DNA of 13,620 nucleotides from the NCBI GenBank assembly GCA_947631585.1, contig CANRLY010000033.1, forward strand, positions 1 to 13,620. Direction: 5' to 3'. This document shows, piece after piece, positions 12,963 to 13,620 of the stretch. Both the position numbers and the translations under genes were made by a program. This DNA comes from an uncultured Clostridia bacterium. GTDB lineage: Bacteria > Bacillota > Clostridia > Oscillospirales > Ruminococcaceae. The stretch's first letter is position 1. The number at the start of each line of letters is the position of its first letter. The notes below the pieces were generated by a model. The model worked only from the letters and a program-made list of their open reading frames with translations, searched no databases and was not told where the DNA came from.

Positions 12963-13169
12963 TCATTTGTTTGCAAAATATTCGTTTAGCTTGTCCACCA
13001 GTTCGTTGGGGTCAACGTCATGAACTCTGCACGCCTGCTCTATGGATTCGCCTCTTGAAGCGGGGCAGCCCAGACAGTGCATTCCCATTTCGATAAAGAA
13101 AGGAGCAGCGTCAAAATCCTCGTCCAGAACGTCTCCGATTATGGTGTCTTTGGTAACTTCAAATGCCAT
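12963..13169 (-). CDS. DUF1858 / hydrid-cluster-associated redox disulfide domain protein
   Basis: A 68-aa protein of the DUF1858 family: 'VTKDTIIGDVLDEDFDAAPFFIEMGMHCLGCPASRGESIEQACRVHDVDPNELVDKLNEYF'. The hallmark is the CxxC pair C32-L-G-C35-P, thought to be a redox disulfide; members occur beside hybrid-cluster (prismane) proteins in anaerobes, though none is seen here. The start at 13169 is chosen because AAAGGA sits about 9 nt before it; upstream ATGs at 13187 and 13178 would place this site inside the coding sequence. It has its own promoter and a following hairpin. Confidence 0.88.
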   Translation of the reverse strand: MAFEVTKDTIIGDVLDEDFDAAPFFIEMGMHCLGCPASRGESIEQACRVHDVDPNELVDKLNEYFANK

Positions 13170-13215
13170 TTTTATCATTCCTTTCATAAAAGTTTGTGCC
13201 GTCTTAGCTGATATT

Positions 13216-13244
13216 AGTATAACCTATTTTCAAAAATAAATCAA
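13216..13244 (-). promoter_or_regulatory. Promoter of the DUF1858 gene
   Basis: On the minus strand TTGATT (13244-13239), a 17-nt spacer, TATACT (13221-13216). It lies between the end of the phenylacetate-CoA ligase gene and the DUF1858 start and is probably also the source of trmK operon transcripts that pass the 12925-12949 hairpin. Confidence 0.68.
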
Positions 13245-13299
13245 CAGGTTTTTTAGCATATCCTCAAAAAAGTAAACAAACTGTAAATTTTAACGTTCA

Positions 13300-13620
13300 T
13301 TATTTGTTTCTCAGATCGACTATCCTCTGCGCCTTGCCCTGAAAACGTTCCAGCGACTTATGTTCCACCAGCGATACCTTGGTGTCGATACCCAGAACGG
13401 TTTTCATGTTGTGGTGTATGCGTTTGCGCAGATCCTCAAGCCTGCCGTAATCCTCCAGCAGGCAGCTGTGCTGGTCGGAAAGCTCCACTTTTATCTCCAG
13501 CGCATCGGAGAAGTTGGCTCTTGTGACCACCAGCTGGTAATGAGGAGCTATCTCGTCAAACTTCATCAGCACGCTTTCTATCTGAGAGGGGAACACGTTC
13601 ACGCCTCTGATCTTGAGCAT
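13300..13620 (-). CDS. Phenylacetate-CoA ligase, C-terminal domain (partial)
   Basis: Only the C-terminal 106 residues are inside the window; the gene enters from the right edge. The segment begins at 'MLKIRGVNVFPSQIESVLMKFDEIAPHYQLVV', the hinge and C-terminal subdomain of PaaK-type adenylate-forming enzymes, where the Lys/Arg-Gly-Val-Asn-Val-Phe-Pro motif follows the A8 region. The tail 'LVEHKSLERFQGKAQRIVDLRNK' has the conserved Gly-Lys-(A/x)-x-R near the end. The edge Met is internal and not the start. Such enzymes activate aryl acids (phenylacetate, indoleacetate) to CoA thioesters and are common in gut anaerobes next to indolepyruvate ferredoxin oxidoreductase genes, which would lie outside the window. 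Confidence 0.92.
   Translation of the reverse strand: MLKIRGVNVFPSQIESVLMKFDEIAPHYQLVVTRANFSDALEIKVELSDQHSCLLEDYGRLEDLRKRIHHNMKTVLGIDTKVSLVEHKSLERFQGKAQRIVDLRNK

Overview
The window looks like chromosomal DNA of a low-to-mid GC Gram-positive anaerobe of the Clostridia, most likely a Ruminococcus-like member of the Oscillospiraceae. This is inferred from gene content and protein style (murA-ftsQ-ftsZ cluster, DivIVA-domain protein, SigH-like sigma factor, rubredoxin, redox-disulfide DUF1858 protein, lipoprotein glycoside hydrolase, phenylacetate-CoA ligase), from strong AGGAGG-type ribosome sites, and from consensus sigma-A promoters, mostly with an extended -10. No mobile element, CRISPR array, tRNA or rRNA was seen.

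Layout. The left part (1-7176) is on the + strand. It holds the end of murA, ftsQ with a long acidic tail, a 14-codon ORF with a strong ribosome site, ftsZ with its own promoter, a leader region with a 26-codon upstream ORF, a CorA-type Mg2+ channel, a DivIVA-domain protein, an unpartnered fumarase beta subunit, a SigH-like sigma factor, and a small zinc-ribbon protein behind a long, apparently structured leader. The centre (7177-9080) has a divergent pair: rubredoxin (-) and a secreted GH5-like lipoprotein hydrolase (+). The right part (9090-13620) is on the - strand. It reads, in transcription order, the C-terminal end of a phenylacetate-CoA ligase, a DUF1858 protein, then trmK, nif3-like, a broken rqcH/NFACT gene and a 3-methyladenine DNA glycosylase. 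The last two transcription units face each other across a shared terminator near 9035-9067.

How the genes fit together. murA, ftsQ, ftsZ and the DivIVA protein serve envelope synthesis and division. trmK and nif3 form a commonly seen pair, followed here by a ribosome quality-control gene that appears inactivated by a deletion of about 40 nt. Seven promoters could be read directly, five of them with a TGn extended -10.

The most interesting item is the corA leader. It has a near-perfect promoter, a short ORF with a strong ribosome site whose first ten residues resemble the MgtL leader peptide of enterobacterial mgtA, and a series of mutually exclusive hairpins, the last of which hides the corA ribosome site. 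This would be a translation-coupled magnesium switch in a Gram-positive, and it is inference. Other points worth checking are the structured leader of the zinc-ribbon gene, the rqcH deletion, a rubredoxin with a shortened first metal knuckle, a divergent FtsZ tail, and a palindrome lying across the ftsZ promoter.
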